Made by a program: the position numbers and the translations under genes. From Planctomycetota bacterium (GTDB lineage: Bacteria; Planctomycetota; Planctomycetia; Pirellulales; Pirellulaceae): a DNA stretch of 34,231 nucleotides. Positions 14,860 through 23,698 of the stretch are shown piece by piece. The stretch spans positions 1 to 34,231 of the forward strand of contig JAJRWU010000059.1 in assembly GCA_024276655.1 (NCBI GenBank), in the 5' to 3' direction. How positions within the stretch are numbered: position 1 is the stretch's first letter; each line of letters begins with the position of its first letter. The notes under the pieces are model-generated. The model had not been told where the DNA came from. It did not search any database and was given only the letters and a program-made list of their open reading frames with translations.

Positions 14860-14892
14860 AGAAGCCCGGCTTTTTCAAAAAGCCGGGCTTCT
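14860..14892. terminator. Palindrome G4, bidirectional terminator shape
   Basis: AGAAGCCCGGCTTTTT, C, AAAAAGCCGGGCTTCT, perfectly symmetric. It sits 31 bp after rplU (+) and 22 bp after the Rieske-SufT gene (-), so it is well placed to end both convergent transcripts. Confidence 0.75.
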
Positions 14893-14914
14893 TGTTGTTT
14901 ACGCCTTGCGCCCG

Positions 14915-15769
14915 TTAGAAAATGCCGAGTTGGTCGCGGGCGTCGTCGGTCATGCAATCGGGCGTCCAGGTGGGCTGCATTACCAATTTTAGTTCGGTGT
15001 CGGCCACGCCCGGCAACTGCCCGACCACCTGCTTGCAGTTGGCCACCAACTGAGGACCGGCCGGACACATCGGGCTGGTGAGCGTCATTTCGATATAGAC
15101 ATCCGACTGGCCAACCTCTTCGTGGGGACGAATTTCGATCTGGTAGACCAAGCCCAAGTCGACAATGTTGACGAAGAGTTCCGGGTCGATGACCTTCTTC
15201 AACTCTTCCCGAACCACCGCCTCGGAAAGTTCCGCAGGCGTTTGGCCCGCGTTAGCGCTCTCGGAGTTCGGACTTTCGGCATTGGCCTCGGAACCGCTTT
15301 CAGAGGATTCCGCCGGGCTTGCATCAAGGGCGTTGGTTGTCGACGCCGGCGCGCTTCCCAAAATGCTTTGGCTCTGGGCCGCTTGGCCGGTATTTTCGGC
15401 AGCGGTATTTTCGGCAGCGGCATTTTCGGCGGCGGCTATTTCGGCTTCCGTTTCCGCATTCGAGAGCCGCACCCAAACCTCGCCGTTTTCGACCTTCACC
15501 CGATGCGCGGCCGTGGCTTCGGTGGCGGGCATGGTTTTGGCGGCGCCGTCGCGAATATCGAACTTGGCGCCATGGCGCGGGCAGGCGATTTGAAGGTCTT
15601 CCAGAACGCCATCGCCCAGCGGACCGCCATCGTGCGTGCAGACATCGTCGAGGCAGAAAAACTCGCCGTCGACGTGAAACAACACAATCAACTGCTCGTC
15701 AACTTCAAAGGTTTGCCTGCCGGGGTCGGCGATTTCACCAACCTCGGCAACGCGAACATAATCAGACAT
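14915..15769 (-). CDS. Rieske ferredoxin-SufT (MIP18/DUF59) fusion
   Basis: 284 residues. Residues 1-100 are a Rieske [2Fe-2S] domain of the small NirD-like ferredoxin type, with Cys44-Thr-His46 and, 16 residues later, Cys63-Pro-Arg-His66. Residues ~103-190 are a low-complexity Ala/Glu/Ser/Asn linker with AENTA-type repeats encoded by 15-bp DNA repeats near 15390-15445. Residues ~195-284 are a MIP18/DUF59 domain (VVREELKKVIDPELFVNIVD, LTSPMCPAGPQL), the SufT family that helps mature Fe-S proteins. The frame is open to 15889, but MSDYVRVAEVGEIADPG at 15769 is the natural Rieske start. It is last in the suf cluster, 43 bp after sufD. I infer electron supply or cluster hand-off during assembly. 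Confidence 0.88.
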   Translation of the reverse strand: MSDYVRVAEVGEIADPGRQTFEVDEQLIVLFHVDGEFFCLDDVCTHDGGPLGDGVLEDLQIACPRHGAKFDIRDGAAKTMPATEATAAHRVKVENGEVWVRLSNAETEAEIAAAENAAAENTAAENTGQAAQSQSILGSAPASTTNALDASPAESSESGSEANAESPNSESANAGQTPAELSEAVVREELKKVIDPELFVNIVDLGLVYQIEIRPHEEVGQSDVYIEMTLTSPMCPAGPQLVANCKQVVGQLPGVADTELKLVMQPTWTPDCMTDDARDQLGIF

Positions 15770-15812
15770 GATATTTAATTCGTAAATTGCTGTTCGTAAT
15801 TCGTAATGTTGG

Positions 15813-17126
15813 CTATTCGTAATCTTGGACGCGACGAGCGATTGCCTGGCCCAACGCTTCCCGCACGCTCTCGATGGTAATGCGATCAAACACCTGTTGA
15901 AAAAAGCCGATCACGATGGCGCGAATCGCTTCCTGGCGCGTGTAGCCTCGGCAACAGGCGTAAAAAATAAGTTCTTCATCGACGCGGCCGCTGGTCGAAC
16001 CATGCGTGCAACGGACGTCGTCGGCCTCGATTTGCAGACCGGGAATGGAATCGGCCCGGCAGGAATCGGAGAGCAGCAGGTTGTCGTTGCGTTGGTAGCC
16101 GTTGGTCTGTTGGGCGTCTTTGTCGACGCGAATCATGCCCCGCCAGACGGTGCGGGAAGCGCCCTGCAAAGCCGACTTATACAAGAAGTTGCTGCGGCAG
16201 CCGGGCGCTATGTGCCGCTGTTGCGTGTGGTACGAAAGGTGCTGCTTGCCTTCGGTGAACATGACGCCGTTGACATCGCACTCGGCGCCGGGGCCGGCTA
16301 GGTCGACATGCTGGTTGACTTTCGAGAGCCGGCTGCCGAGCGCGGCGGCTGTCCATTGCAGAGAGGCGTTGCGTTCGAGAATCGCTTTTTGATGGGCGAA
16401 ATGCCAAACGCCCCGGCCCCAATTTTGCAAGTGGACAAAACGCAAACGCGAGCCCGCGCCTTGTAACACTTCCAGGGCGCCGCAGTGCAAACCGCCGGCC
16501 GATTCCTCGCCGCTTGTTTTTTCGCTGAGCAACGTGGCTTCGGCGCCTTCTTCGAGAATCACGAGCGTATGGCCGAGGTCGACGCCGCCATCGGAAAGGG
16601 CCGACATACTCAACAACGGTTCGTCCACCACGACGTTCCGCGGCACGTAGAGTAAATGACCGCCCGACCAACAAGCGCCGTGCAACGCCGCGAACTTATC
16701 AAAATGAGGGTTCGCTGCGCGGGCGAACAAATGCTTGCGGACGAGGTCGCCGTGCTGATGTACTAGTTCATCGAGCGAGCCAAAGAGCACGCCTTTCTCA
16801 CGCCACTTGTTCGCCAAGTGCGAACGCACGCCGTAACTGTCGAGCGAGACCGCTTCACCCGCTAACTCCACGTCGGCCGAGAGCAGCGACGCCGGTAGGT
16901 CGGTCGCGACGGGCGGCGATGCCGGGAGTGCGAAGCGGTCGAGCTTGAACAGACGAATGTCGGTTCTTTGCCACTCTTCGCTGTTGCGCGCCGGCCAGTC
17001 CATCTGGCAAAAGGCGTCCCACGACTCTTGCCGCATTTTTTGCAGCCAGTCGGGCTCATCGCGGTTTTTCCGGAAGGCCTCGAATGCAGCGGAATTAAAA
17101 CCAGCAGTAGTGGCGGCGCCCGTCAT
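15813..17126 (-). CDS. sufD: Fe-S cluster assembly scaffold subunit SufD
   Basis: 437 residues of the SufB/SufD family. The N-terminal helical region contains PDWLQKMRQESWDAFCQMDW and the family marker EEWQRTDI. The C-terminal right-handed beta-helix ends with ADDVRCTHGSTSGRVDEELI then FYACCRGYTRQEAIRAIVIG, the standard SufBD signature. With SufB and SufC it forms the SufBC2D scaffold on which Fe-S clusters are built. The conserved His of CTHGST is present. It is 239 bp downstream of sufB, an unusually wide gap filled by hairpin element D3. ATG 17126 is chosen from homology. Confidence 0.95.
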   Translation of the reverse strand: MTGAATTAGFNSAAFEAFRKNRDEPDWLQKMRQESWDAFCQMDWPARNSEEWQRTDIRLFKLDRFALPASPPVATDLPASLLSADVELAGEAVSLDSYGVRSHLANKWREKGVLFGSLDELVHQHGDLVRKHLFARAANPHFDKFAALHGACWSGGHLLYVPRNVVVDEPLLSMSALSDGGVDLGHTLVILEEGAEATLLSEKTSGEESAGGLHCGALEVLQGAGSRLRFVHLQNWGRGVWHFAHQKAILERNASLQWTAAALGSRLSKVNQHVDLAGPGAECDVNGVMFTEGKQHLSYHTQQRHIAPGCRSNFLYKSALQGASRTVWRGMIRVDKDAQQTNGYQRNDNLLLSDSCRADSIPGLQIEADDVRCTHGSTSGRVDEELIFYACCRGYTRQEAIRAIVIGFFQQVFDRITIESVREALGQAIARRVQDYE

Positions 17127-17209
17127 TGTTTCTCACGTGTTTCGATGGAAGACATTTTTTGAATTTGAATATGCCGCGAGGATGGAGCCAACGACATTTT
17201 TCGTTTATT

Positions 17210-17301
17210 CGTTTAACGGCAAGCCGAAGGCGACTGTGTTTTTCGGCAGAGCGTTTGGGCAGGACGGAAAAACGCAGTCGCCTTCGGCTTGCCGTTAAAC
17301 G
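17210..17301. mobile_element. Hairpin element D3 inside the suf operon
   Basis: Arms 17210-17242 and 17269-17301 (CGTTTAACGGCAAGCCGAAG and onward) pair over 33 bp with one G-T wobble and a 26-nt loop. The flanking TATA-containing ends of D1 and D2 are not clearly preserved. It separates sufB from sufD and could stabilise or attenuate the transcript. Confidence 0.65.
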
Positions 17302-17365
17302 AAGGTTTCGCAACCGGGCGAATAAGGCTTTGTCGTTAATGAAATCGGTTATCAGCGAAACCGGC

Positions 17366-18805
17366 TCAGCCGACCGAACCTTCCATTTGCAGTTGGATCA
17401 GCCGATTCATTTCGACGGCGTATTCCATAGGCAACTCCTTCACCAACGGTTCGATGAATCCGTTGACAATCAAGGTGCTGGCTTCCGCTTCGGAAAGCCC
17501 ACGACTGGTCAGATAAAAAAGCTGTTCCTCGCCAATGCGGGAAACGCTCGCTTCGTGGCCAATCGTGACATCTTGCTCAGCGACTTCAATATACGGGTAG
17601 GTATCGCTCTGACTTTCGGCGTCGAGAATGAGGGCGTCGCAAACCACGCTCGACTTCGCGCCCTTGGCGCCGTTTTCGACCCGCACCAGTCCCCGATAAC
17701 TTGCCCGCCCGCCATTCTTCGAGATCGATTTTGAAATAATCTGGCCGGTGGTGTTAGGCGCGCAATGTACGATTTTGGCGCCGGCGTCTTGATGCTGGCC
17801 GCCCGAAGCAAAAGCGATGGAAAGAATCTCGCCGCGAGCGCCCGGCTCCATCAAATACACGGCCGGGTATTTCATCGTCAGCCGGCTGCCGAGATTGCCG
17901 TCGACCCAGTCCATGAAGGCGTCTTGGTAGGCCACGGCGCGTTTCGTGACTAGGTTGTAAATGTTATTGGCCCAGTTTTGGATCGTGGTGTAGCGGCAAC
18001 GGGAGTTGCGTTTGCAGATCACTTCCACGACCGCCGAGTGCAGGCTTTCGGTGGTGTACATGGGCGCGGTGCAGCCCTCGACATAATGAATTTCCGCGCC
18101 TTCATCGACGATGATCAGCGTGCGTTCGAACTGCCCCATGTTTTCCGCATTGATGCGGAAGTACGCTTGCAGCGGGAAGTCAACCTTCACGCCCTTGGGA
18201 ATATAGATGAAGCTGCCGCCCGACCAAACCGCGGAGTTCAGCGCGGCGAATTTGTTGTCGTGCGGGGGGATGATCGTGGCAAAATATTCCCGCAGTAAGT
18301 CGGAGTGTTCGCGAACGGCGGTATCGGTGTCCGTGAAAATGACGCCCTGTTCGCCGAGTTCTTCTTTCAGCGAACCGTACACCACTTCGCTCTCGAACTG
18401 CGCTTTCACGCCGGCCAGGAATTTCTTTTCCGCTTCGGGAATGCCGAGTTTTTCGAAAGTGTCTTTAATTTCCTGAGGGACATCGTCCCAGGTTTTACCC
18501 TGCTCTTCGGTCGGTTTGAGGTAGTAGTAGATATCTTGGAAGTCGATATCGATACTGCCGCCCCATTTGGGCATCGGCTTCGATTCAAAAATCTTCAGCG
18601 CGTCGAGACGAAACTTCCGCATCCACTCCGGCTCGTCTTTCATGTCGGAAATCTGGTTCACGATTTCCGCGTCTACGCCCTTGCGGGCCTTGAAGATGGC
18701 TTTGGTTTCGGTGTGAAATCCATATTTGTTGATTTCGCCGACAGCGGCGGTATCTGCATCGCCAACAGCAGCGGTTGTTTTGGAAGCGTTCAAGTCGGTG
18801 GCCAT
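17366..18805 (-). CDS. sufB: Fe-S cluster assembly scaffold subunit SufB
   Basis: 479 residues, the usual SufB length. Seen blocks: [20 protein letters not shown] near residue 55, [40 protein letters not shown] and, in the beta-helix, [20 protein letters not shown]. The C-terminus has [20 protein letters not shown] then [20 protein letters not shown]. SufB is the main scaffold that receives sulfur and holds the nascent cluster. It starts 12 bp after sufC, so it is translationally close to it. The sequence carries YPYIEV where E. coli SufB has a Cys at the end of the same block (recalled, not aligned), a difference shared with many non-proteobacterial SufBs. Confidence 0.97.
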   Translation of the reverse strand: MATDLNASKTTAAVGDADTAAVGEINKYGFHTETKAIFKARKGVDAEIVNQISDMKDEPEWMRKFRLDALKIFESKPMPKWGGSIDIDFQDIYYYLKPTEEQGKTWDDVPQEIKDTFEKLGIPEAEKKFLAGVKAQFESEVVYGSLKEELGEQGVIFTDTDTAVREHSDLLREYFATIIPPHDNKFAALNSAVWSGGSFIYIPKGVKVDFPLQAYFRINAENMGQFERTLIIVDEGAEIHYVEGCTAPMYTTESLHSAVVEVICKRNSRCRYTTIQNWANNIYNLVTKRAVAYQDAFMDWVDGNLGSRLTMKYPAVYLMEPGARGEILSIAFASGGQHQDAGAKIVHCAPNTTGQIISKSISKNGGRASYRGLVRVENGAKGAKSSVVCDALILDAESQSDTYPYIEVAEQDVTIGHEASVSRIGEEQLFYLTSRGLSEAEASTLIVNGFIEPLVKELPMEYAVEMNRLIQLQMEGSVG

Positions 18806-18817
18806 ATTACTCTCGCT

Positions 18818-19645
18818 CTAGGAAGCAATTTCAGTTTGGTTCGGTTTTTCCATCGCCTCATGGTTGGCGGCGGCGTCGGGATACGCGCCGCGAATGCGGT
18901 CGTAGCCGTGGTCATGGAGTTCCTTGGCTAGTTCGACGCCGTTGCCCGTTTCCACGATCCGCCCGCCAAGCATGACGTGCGTGTAGTCGGGATGGTTGTG
19001 CTCCAGCAGTTTGTCGTGGTGGGTGATGATCAGCAGGCCCATATCGGCGCCGCCAATATCGGCAATGCTCAGGCTGGCCAATCGAACGGCGTCGGCGTCG
19101 AGGCCGCTATCTGTTTCATCGAGAATGGCGAACTTGGGTTGCAGCATGGCCAGTTGCAAGATTTCAGCCCGCTTCATTTCGCCGCCGGAGAAGCCGTCGT
19201 TGACATAACGGCGGGCAAACTCAGGATCGATCGAGAGCTGCTCCATGCGGCTGCGCAATTCCTTGCGAAATTCTCGCATGGGGATCAGGTCTTCGCCTTC
19301 CTTGCGTTCGGGATTACGCACGTTGGTTGTTGCGTGCCGGAGGAAGTCGGCCATTTTCACGCCGGGAATCGCGACCGGCCGCTGGAAGGCCATGAACAAA
19401 CCGGCTCGCGCACGTTCATTGGGCGCCATTTCCAGAATGTTGGCGTCGTTGAGCGTGATCGCGCCTTGCGTCACTTCGTATTTGGGGTGGCCCATGATAG
19501 CCATGCCCAACGTACTCTTTCCCGAGCCGTTTGGGCCCATGAGGGCGTGCGTTTCACCGCGTGTCATTTTCAGATTCACGCCGTGGAGGATCGGTTTTCC
19601 TTCCACCGAAACGTGCAAGTTGGTAATTCGGAGGGTTTCAGTCAT
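18818..19645 (-). CDS. sufC: Fe-S assembly ATPase SufC
   Basis: ABC-type ATPase of the SufBC2D complex that drives conformational change of the scaffold. It has Walker A GPNGSGKST (residues 37-45), a Q-loop in FMAFQRPVAIPG, signature FSGGEMKRAEILQ, Walker B KFAILDETDSGLD and the H-loop in LLIITHHDKLL. The Asp-Glu-Thr-Asp-Ser-Gly-Leu-Asp stretch is typical for SufC. The frame opens at TTG 19669, but MTETLRITNLHVSVEGKPIL at ATG 19645 is the normal start. The C-terminus (about 20 residues after DRIRGAYPDAAANH) is slightly longer than usual. It precedes sufB by 12 bp. Confidence 0.97.
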   Translation of the reverse strand: MTETLRITNLHVSVEGKPILHGVNLKMTRGETHALMGPNGSGKSTLGMAIMGHPKYEVTQGAITLNDANILEMAPNERARAGLFMAFQRPVAIPGVKMADFLRHATTNVRNPERKEGEDLIPMREFRKELRSRMEQLSIDPEFARRYVNDGFSGGEMKRAEILQLAMLQPKFAILDETDSGLDADAVRLASLSIADIGGADMGLLIITHHDKLLEHNHPDYTHVMLGGRIVETGNGVELAKELHDHGYDRIRGAYPDAAANHEAMEKPNQTEIAS

Positions 19646-19705
19646 CGATATCAACGCAAAAGCTCCCAACCAGTTTTCGGAAAAAAGGAAAAACGCATCG
19701 TGAGT

Positions 19706-20347
19706 TTATTTAATCTTTTGATGGCTTTGCAGCGGCTTGCCATCGGCTGGCGCCGCCACATACCCCGTGTGGTGCGGAATCGGCAGTTCGTCTTCCACTT
19801 TCATGCCTGGCCGGCCCAAAAGCCCTTGCCCCAGAAAACTACCGCCGCGAGACGACTCCTGCCGAGCGATTTTGTGTCCTCTGATTTTGTCTTGAATGCG
19901 CATCAGGCCTTCTAGCAACGCTTCGGGACGCGGCGGGCAGCCCGGAACATAAACGTCGACCGGAACCACTAAGTCGACCCCCTTCACCACGTGGTAGCCC
20001 CACTTGAAATAGGGGCCGCCGCCCACGGTGCAGGCGCCCATCGCGATGACAAATTTTGGATCGGGCATTTGGTTGTAGAGCCGTCTGACCCGACTGGCCA
20101 TTTTGTAGGTGACCGTGCCGGCGACAATCATTAAGTCGGCCTGACGCGGCGTGGCGCGAAAGGCGCCCGCGCCAAAGCGGTCGATATCGTAGCGGCTGGC
20201 GCCGGTCGCCATCATTTCGATCGCGCAACACGCCAAGCCAAACGTCATCGGCCAAACGCTCGATTCTCGCGCCCAGTTAATCGCCTGCTCAACCGATGTG
20301 GTGAACACGCCTTCTTCAAAGCGGCCTTCAATCCAGGGTTCTGTCAT
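19706..20347 (-). CDS. nuoB: NADH-quinone oxidoreductase subunit B (orphan copy)
   Basis: 213 residues. NuoB of complex I holds cluster N2, the last [4Fe-4S] cluster before quinone. All four ligands are visible: Cys40-Cys41 in [10 protein letters not shown], Cys106 in GACTVGGG and Cys137 in [14 protein letters not shown]. The C-terminal ~45 residues (after [13 protein letters not shown]) are extra compared with a minimal NuoB and may be lineage-specific. No other nuo gene is in the window. It is embedded between sufR (127 bp upstream) and sufC (60 bp downstream) on the same strand, so it probably shares control with Fe-S assembly. Whether it is the only nuoB in the genome is unknown. Confidence 0.93.
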   Translation of the reverse strand: MTEPWIEGRFEEGVFTTSVEQAINWARESSVWPMTFGLACCAIEMMATGASRYDIDRFGAGAFRATPRQADLMIVAGTVTYKMASRVRRLYNQMPDPKFVIAMGACTVGGGPYFKWGYHVVKGVDLVVPVDVYVPGCPPRPEALLEGLMRIQDKIRGHKIARQESSRGGSFLGQGLLGRPGMKVEDELPIPHHTGYVAAPADGKPLQSHQKIK

Positions 20348-20474
20348 TGTTGTTTCATGCCCGAAACGGAGTGTTTGGAAATAGGGTTAGCAGTCCGTCT
20401 ACTATACCAATTTCATCCGCCCGCCCGCCATGGGCCGCTGCGCCGGAATCCCCGACAAAACCACGCATGGCGGC

Positions 20475-21158
20475 TTAGTTTCTACTGGCCTCGAACGTGC
20501 AACAAGCGTCGCCATCGAGACGGCACTGGCTCAATTGCACCTTTGTATTAAGTAATTCCGAAAACACCATTCGCTCCAGGCTACAAATGGCGCGATCTTT
20601 TTCAGCCAAGTCAGGGTAAGGGCACGCCCAAACGGAGAGCACGGGGAAATCGACCGAAGCCCCGCCGTTTTTCGCCCCGCCATTTTTCTCCCCACTGTTT
20701 TCCACCGTGCCGGCGCCGCATCGCACGCTCATCGGGAGCTGACGCTCTGCAAAAAGTGCTTGCACCTCTAACATCCGTTCCTCAACAGTTTCGCCAGACA
20801 CTTCACCGGCATAAAGGCTGGCTAAGCGTTGCGACAACCTCGAAATCAACCCTTGCTGCACCTCAGCATCCTCGATGGCACGAATTTCCTCCCACAAGGC
20901 GATGGCTAGGTCGGCGAAGTTGGTCCCCGCTTTTTTTCTGCCCTTCGACGTCAACCGATACGAATGGACCGGCCGGCCCCGCCCCCGATTTACAGCCACG
21001 CGGTCAACATAACCACCTGCCATAACCCGGGTTAGTCGCTGCCGAACTGCCGTCGCCGTGACAGACAATGCCTCCGCCAGCTCCACCACTGTCATGGCGT
21101 CGCGCATGCGAAGCAAATCGAGAAGCGTCGAATCGGAAGACACTAATGGTTCATTCAT
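20475..21158 (-). CDS. sufR: SufR-type Fe-S-sensing transcriptional repressor
   Basis: 227 residues. Residues ~10-75 form a DeoR/MarR-like winged helix (LLDLLRMRDAMTVVELAEAL, SVTATAVRQRLTRVMAGGYV, GRGRPVHSYRLTSKGR). The C-terminal domain has CPYPDLAEKDRAIC (Cys-X12-Cys), followed by a Cys in QLSQCRLDGDACC. These cysteines fit the SufR pattern that binds a [4Fe-4S] cluster. SufR represses the suf operon when clusters are plentiful. An insert SGEKNGGAKNGGAS near residue 155 looks like a replication-slippage product. It is the first gene of the cluster, transcribed with nuoB and sufCBD or from its own promoter, and divergent from the AGCS gene. Confidence 0.82.
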   Translation of the reverse strand: MNEPLVSSDSTLLDLLRMRDAMTVVELAEALSVTATAVRQRLTRVMAGGYVDRVAVNRGRGRPVHSYRLTSKGRKKAGTNFADLAIALWEEIRAIEDAEVQQGLISRLSQRLASLYAGEVSGETVEERMLEVQALFAERQLPMSVRCGAGTVENSGEKNGGAKNGGASVDFPVLSVWACPYPDLAEKDRAICSLERMVFSELLNTKVQLSQCRLDGDACCTFEASRN

Positions 21159-21253
21159 AACGATGCCTGCAAAACAGGACTGATGCAGCGAGGTCGGCCA
21201 ACATCAAAGCCATCTCTCGCCGCCGCCCACGTCATTCACCAAATAATACCAAT

Positions 21254-21266
21254 TAAAATCATTTTA
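21254..21266. promoter_or_regulatory. AT-rich palindrome in the sufR/AGCS divergent region
   Basis: TAAAAT-C-ATTTTA is a perfect 13-bp dyad in the only strongly AT-rich stretch (about 21240-21290) of the 287-bp divergent intergenic region, 96 bp before the sufR ATG. It is a plausible operator or promoter element for sufR and its neighbours. It does not match the CAAC-N6-GTTG operator known from cyanobacterial SufR. Confidence 0.35.
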
Positions 21267-21445
21267 GACAAGTAGATGTTTGTAAAATATCGCCTCGCTC
21301 GATCGCTCACCGTAAAACATTGACTTTTAGAGGGTTATACGATAGAAGCATTGCTCCCACGTTCCGATTAAACGCGATGCCTCCGGCGCCGTGAGAGCCT
21401 TTATTCTCCGAGCGACCGAATCGCGCACTGTCGAAAACAGGCCCC

Positions 21446-23698
21446 ATGAAAACATCAATGGTATTGTTACGCAAATCGCCTCTTCTACCTAGTCGCCTTG
21501 GCGGCGGCATCGGGCGAAGCCTGCATACTGGATGGGCGGGCGCGGGAAGGCAATTTCTGGAGGGATGCCGGTTGGCCGTTTGCCTTTGTTTTTGTCTCTC
21601 CATCATAGGCACGCCGCCCGGCAAATTGCTAGCACAGGACCCGGCGGCGGCCGTTGTGTCTGAGTCTTCGGCGCCCATTCCTTCCGCCACTTCACGAAAA
21701 GTGGAGGCGGTTGAAGAAACGCCCGGCGCGCTGGAGTGGATTGAGCAGCGTTTTGGCGATGCCGTCAGCCTAATGGAAAAGGTCTTTTTCTACAATCTTT
21801 TTTCCCACCAGCGGGAAACCATCCAATTCGACCAGCAGGAGTTTTACACCCGCCCATTCGAGGCCAAGGGCCAACCGCTCACGCTGCTGCAACGCAACGG
21901 CGGCGAACTGCCGGAGTCGCTCGATGAAAATGCGGTCCGCCGCTTGCTGGCGTTAGGAAAAATCAGTTCCGGCATCGGCCCCGGTTTGCTCGACGACCGG
22001 AAGGTCGATTTTATCTCGGTTCCGCTGAACACCGATAAATACGTGTTGGAAGATGGCCGGTACCGCAAAGAGTTGCCAATGCGGCAGCGACTGGGCGAAG
22101 CGGGCGACGATGTGCTTTCCGAAGCCGACGTTGCCGCGGCGGCCGCGCGAGGTTGGTTGAAAACCGACGCCGAGAATGCGGCCGACTCCGCCAAGCCGTA
22201 CTTAATTACCGAATCCGCCGGCGGCGCGCCGTTGGTCGTGCTGTGGCTGGCATGCGGCGCGGTGTTCTTCACGGTCTTCATGGGCGGCTTCAACATTTGG
22301 GGGTTTCGCCACGCGATCGATGTGGTGCGAGGCAAGTACGATAACCCCGATGAACCAGGCGAAGTCACGCACTTTCAGGCGTTGGCGTCGGCGCTTTCGG
22401 CCACGGTCGGCTTGGGCAACATTGCCGGCGTGACGATCGCGATGACCGTCGGCGGGCCCGGCGCCTTCTTCTGGATGTTGGCCTGCGGCGCCTTCGGCAT
22501 GACGAGTAAATTCGTGGAATGCACGCTGGGTCAAAAATATCGGCAAGTCAAACCCGATGGCACCATTCTCGGCGGCCCGATGCAATATCTTCGTGTGGGG
22601 CTGGCGGAAATGAAGCTCAAGTGGCTGGGCGTGGTGCTGTCGCTGGCCTTCGCCGTGATGTGCATCATGGCTAGCTTCGGCGGCGGCAACATGTTTCAAG
22701 CCAATCAGTCGGGGCAACAAATGCTGACGCTCATTCAGGCTGGGCGGCAAGCACAGTTGGACGAATTGAACCTGCAAATCAAGACAGCCGCCAACCGGGA
22801 AGACGACAACCAACTCCAATCGCTGCACGCCGAAAAAGATTCGCTCAAAGCGGAAATGGAGGATTTTGAGCAGGTATTCATTCCAGGCTTTGGACTCGTA
22901 CTGGCTTTTTTGGTGGGTATCGTGATCATCGGCGGGATCAAACGCATTGCGGCGGCGGCGGAGAAGATCGTGCCCACGATGTGCCTCATCTACATGGCGG
23001 CGTGTCTGTATATCATCGTGTCCCATGCCGAACTGGTGCCGGGGCTGGTTGTGCAGATATTCAGCGAGGCGTTCCATCCCCAGGCGTTCGGCGGCGGCTT
23101 GCTGGGAGTTTTGGTGGTGGGCGTGCAGCGAGCGGCTTTCAGTAATGAGGCGGGCGTGGGCAGCGCGGCAATCGCGCATAGCGCCGCGAAAACGACGGAG
23201 CCGGTGCGGGAGGGAGCCGTTGCTCTGTTGGGGCCTTTTATCGACACGATAGTCGTTTGCTCGATGACCGCCCTGGTGATTCTAATCACCGGCGCCTGGA
23301 ATAATGAACAGTGGGTGGTCGAACAAGGGCTGGCCGGCACGCCGCTGACTTCGAAAGCTTTTGGCCAAGAAATTTCCTGGTTCCCTGCCGTGCTGAGCGT
23401 GGCGGTGGTGCTGTTCGCCTATTCGTCGATGATTTCCTGGAGCTATTACGGCGAGAAGTGCTGGGAGCATTTGTTTGGCGTCCGCAGCACGATGGTCTAC
23501 AAAACGCTCTATGTGGGCTGTGCGTTTCTGGGAACGATCGTCAATCTTGGCGCGGTGCTCGACTTTTCCGACATGATGATTCTGACCATGGCCTTTCCCA
23601 ATATTCTTGGACTGATTTTGCTGTCGCCAAAAGTTCGCGCCGATTTGCGCGACTATTGGCGGCGTTACGAAGCCGGTGAGTTCAAGAAGTACGGTTAG
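21446..23698 (+). CDS. AGCS-family sodium:alanine symporter with exported N-terminal extension
   Basis: 750 residues; the family is normally about 450-500. Residues ~40-64 are a signal-peptide-like hydrophobic stretch (LAVCLCFCLSIIGTPPGKLL then AQ). Residues 65-255 are a soluble region of unknown fold. The transporter core starts near 260 and has the AGCS motifs GEVTHFQALASALSATVGLG then NIAGVTIAM, and FSNEAGVGSAAIAHSAAKTT. A coiled-coil insert (about 428-478, QLDELNLQIKTAANREDDNQ onward) separates NMFQANQSGQQ from GFGLVLAFLVGIVIIGGIKR. It imports alanine or glycine with Na+ or H+. The stop codon TAG lies in the first bases of repeat A copy 2. Start ATG 21446 has only a weak binding site. Confidence 0.9.
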   Translation: MKTSMVLLRKSPLLPSRLGGGIGRSLHTGWAGAGRQFLEGCRLAVCLCFCLSIIGTPPGKLLAQDPAAAVVSESSAPIPSATSRKVEAVEETPGALEWIEQRFGDAVSLMEKVFFYNLFSHQRETIQFDQQEFYTRPFEAKGQPLTLLQRNGGELPESLDENAVRRLLALGKISSGIGPGLLDDRKVDFISVPLNTDKYVLEDGRYRKELPMRQRLGEAGDDVLSEADVAAAAARGWLKTDAENAADSAKPYLITESAGGAPLVVLWLACGAVFFTVFMGGFNIWGFRHAIDVVRGKYDNPDEPGEVTHFQALASALSATVGLGNIAGVTIAMTVGGPGAFFWMLACGAFGMTSKFVECTLGQKYRQVKPDGTILGGPMQYLRVGLAEMKLKWLGVVLSLAFAVMCIMASFGGGNMFQANQSGQQMLTLIQAGRQAQLDELNLQIKTAANREDDNQLQSLHAEKDSLKAEMEDFEQVFIPGFGLVLAFLVGIVIIGGIKRIAAAAEKIVPTMCLIYMAACLYIIVSHAELVPGLVVQIFSEAFHPQAFGGGLLGVLVVGVQRAAFSNEAGVGSAAIAHSAAKTTEPVREGAVALLGPFIDTIVVCSMTALVILITGAWNNEQWVVEQGLAGTPLTSKAFGQEISWFPAVLSVAVVLFAYSSMISWSYYGEKCWEHLFGVRSTMVYKTLYVGCAFLGTIVNLGAVLDFSDMMILTMAFPNILGLILLSPKVRADLRDYWRRYEAGEFKKYG

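Noticed and set aside
2672-17301. CRISPR array built from the hairpin repeats
   Set aside because: Copies are kilobases apart with no regular spacers and no cas genes; they are dispersed elements.
22202-23179. 325-codon antisense frame inside the AGCS gene
   Set aside because: His/Arg-rich shadow translation with no family features; the sense strand encodes the transporter core.
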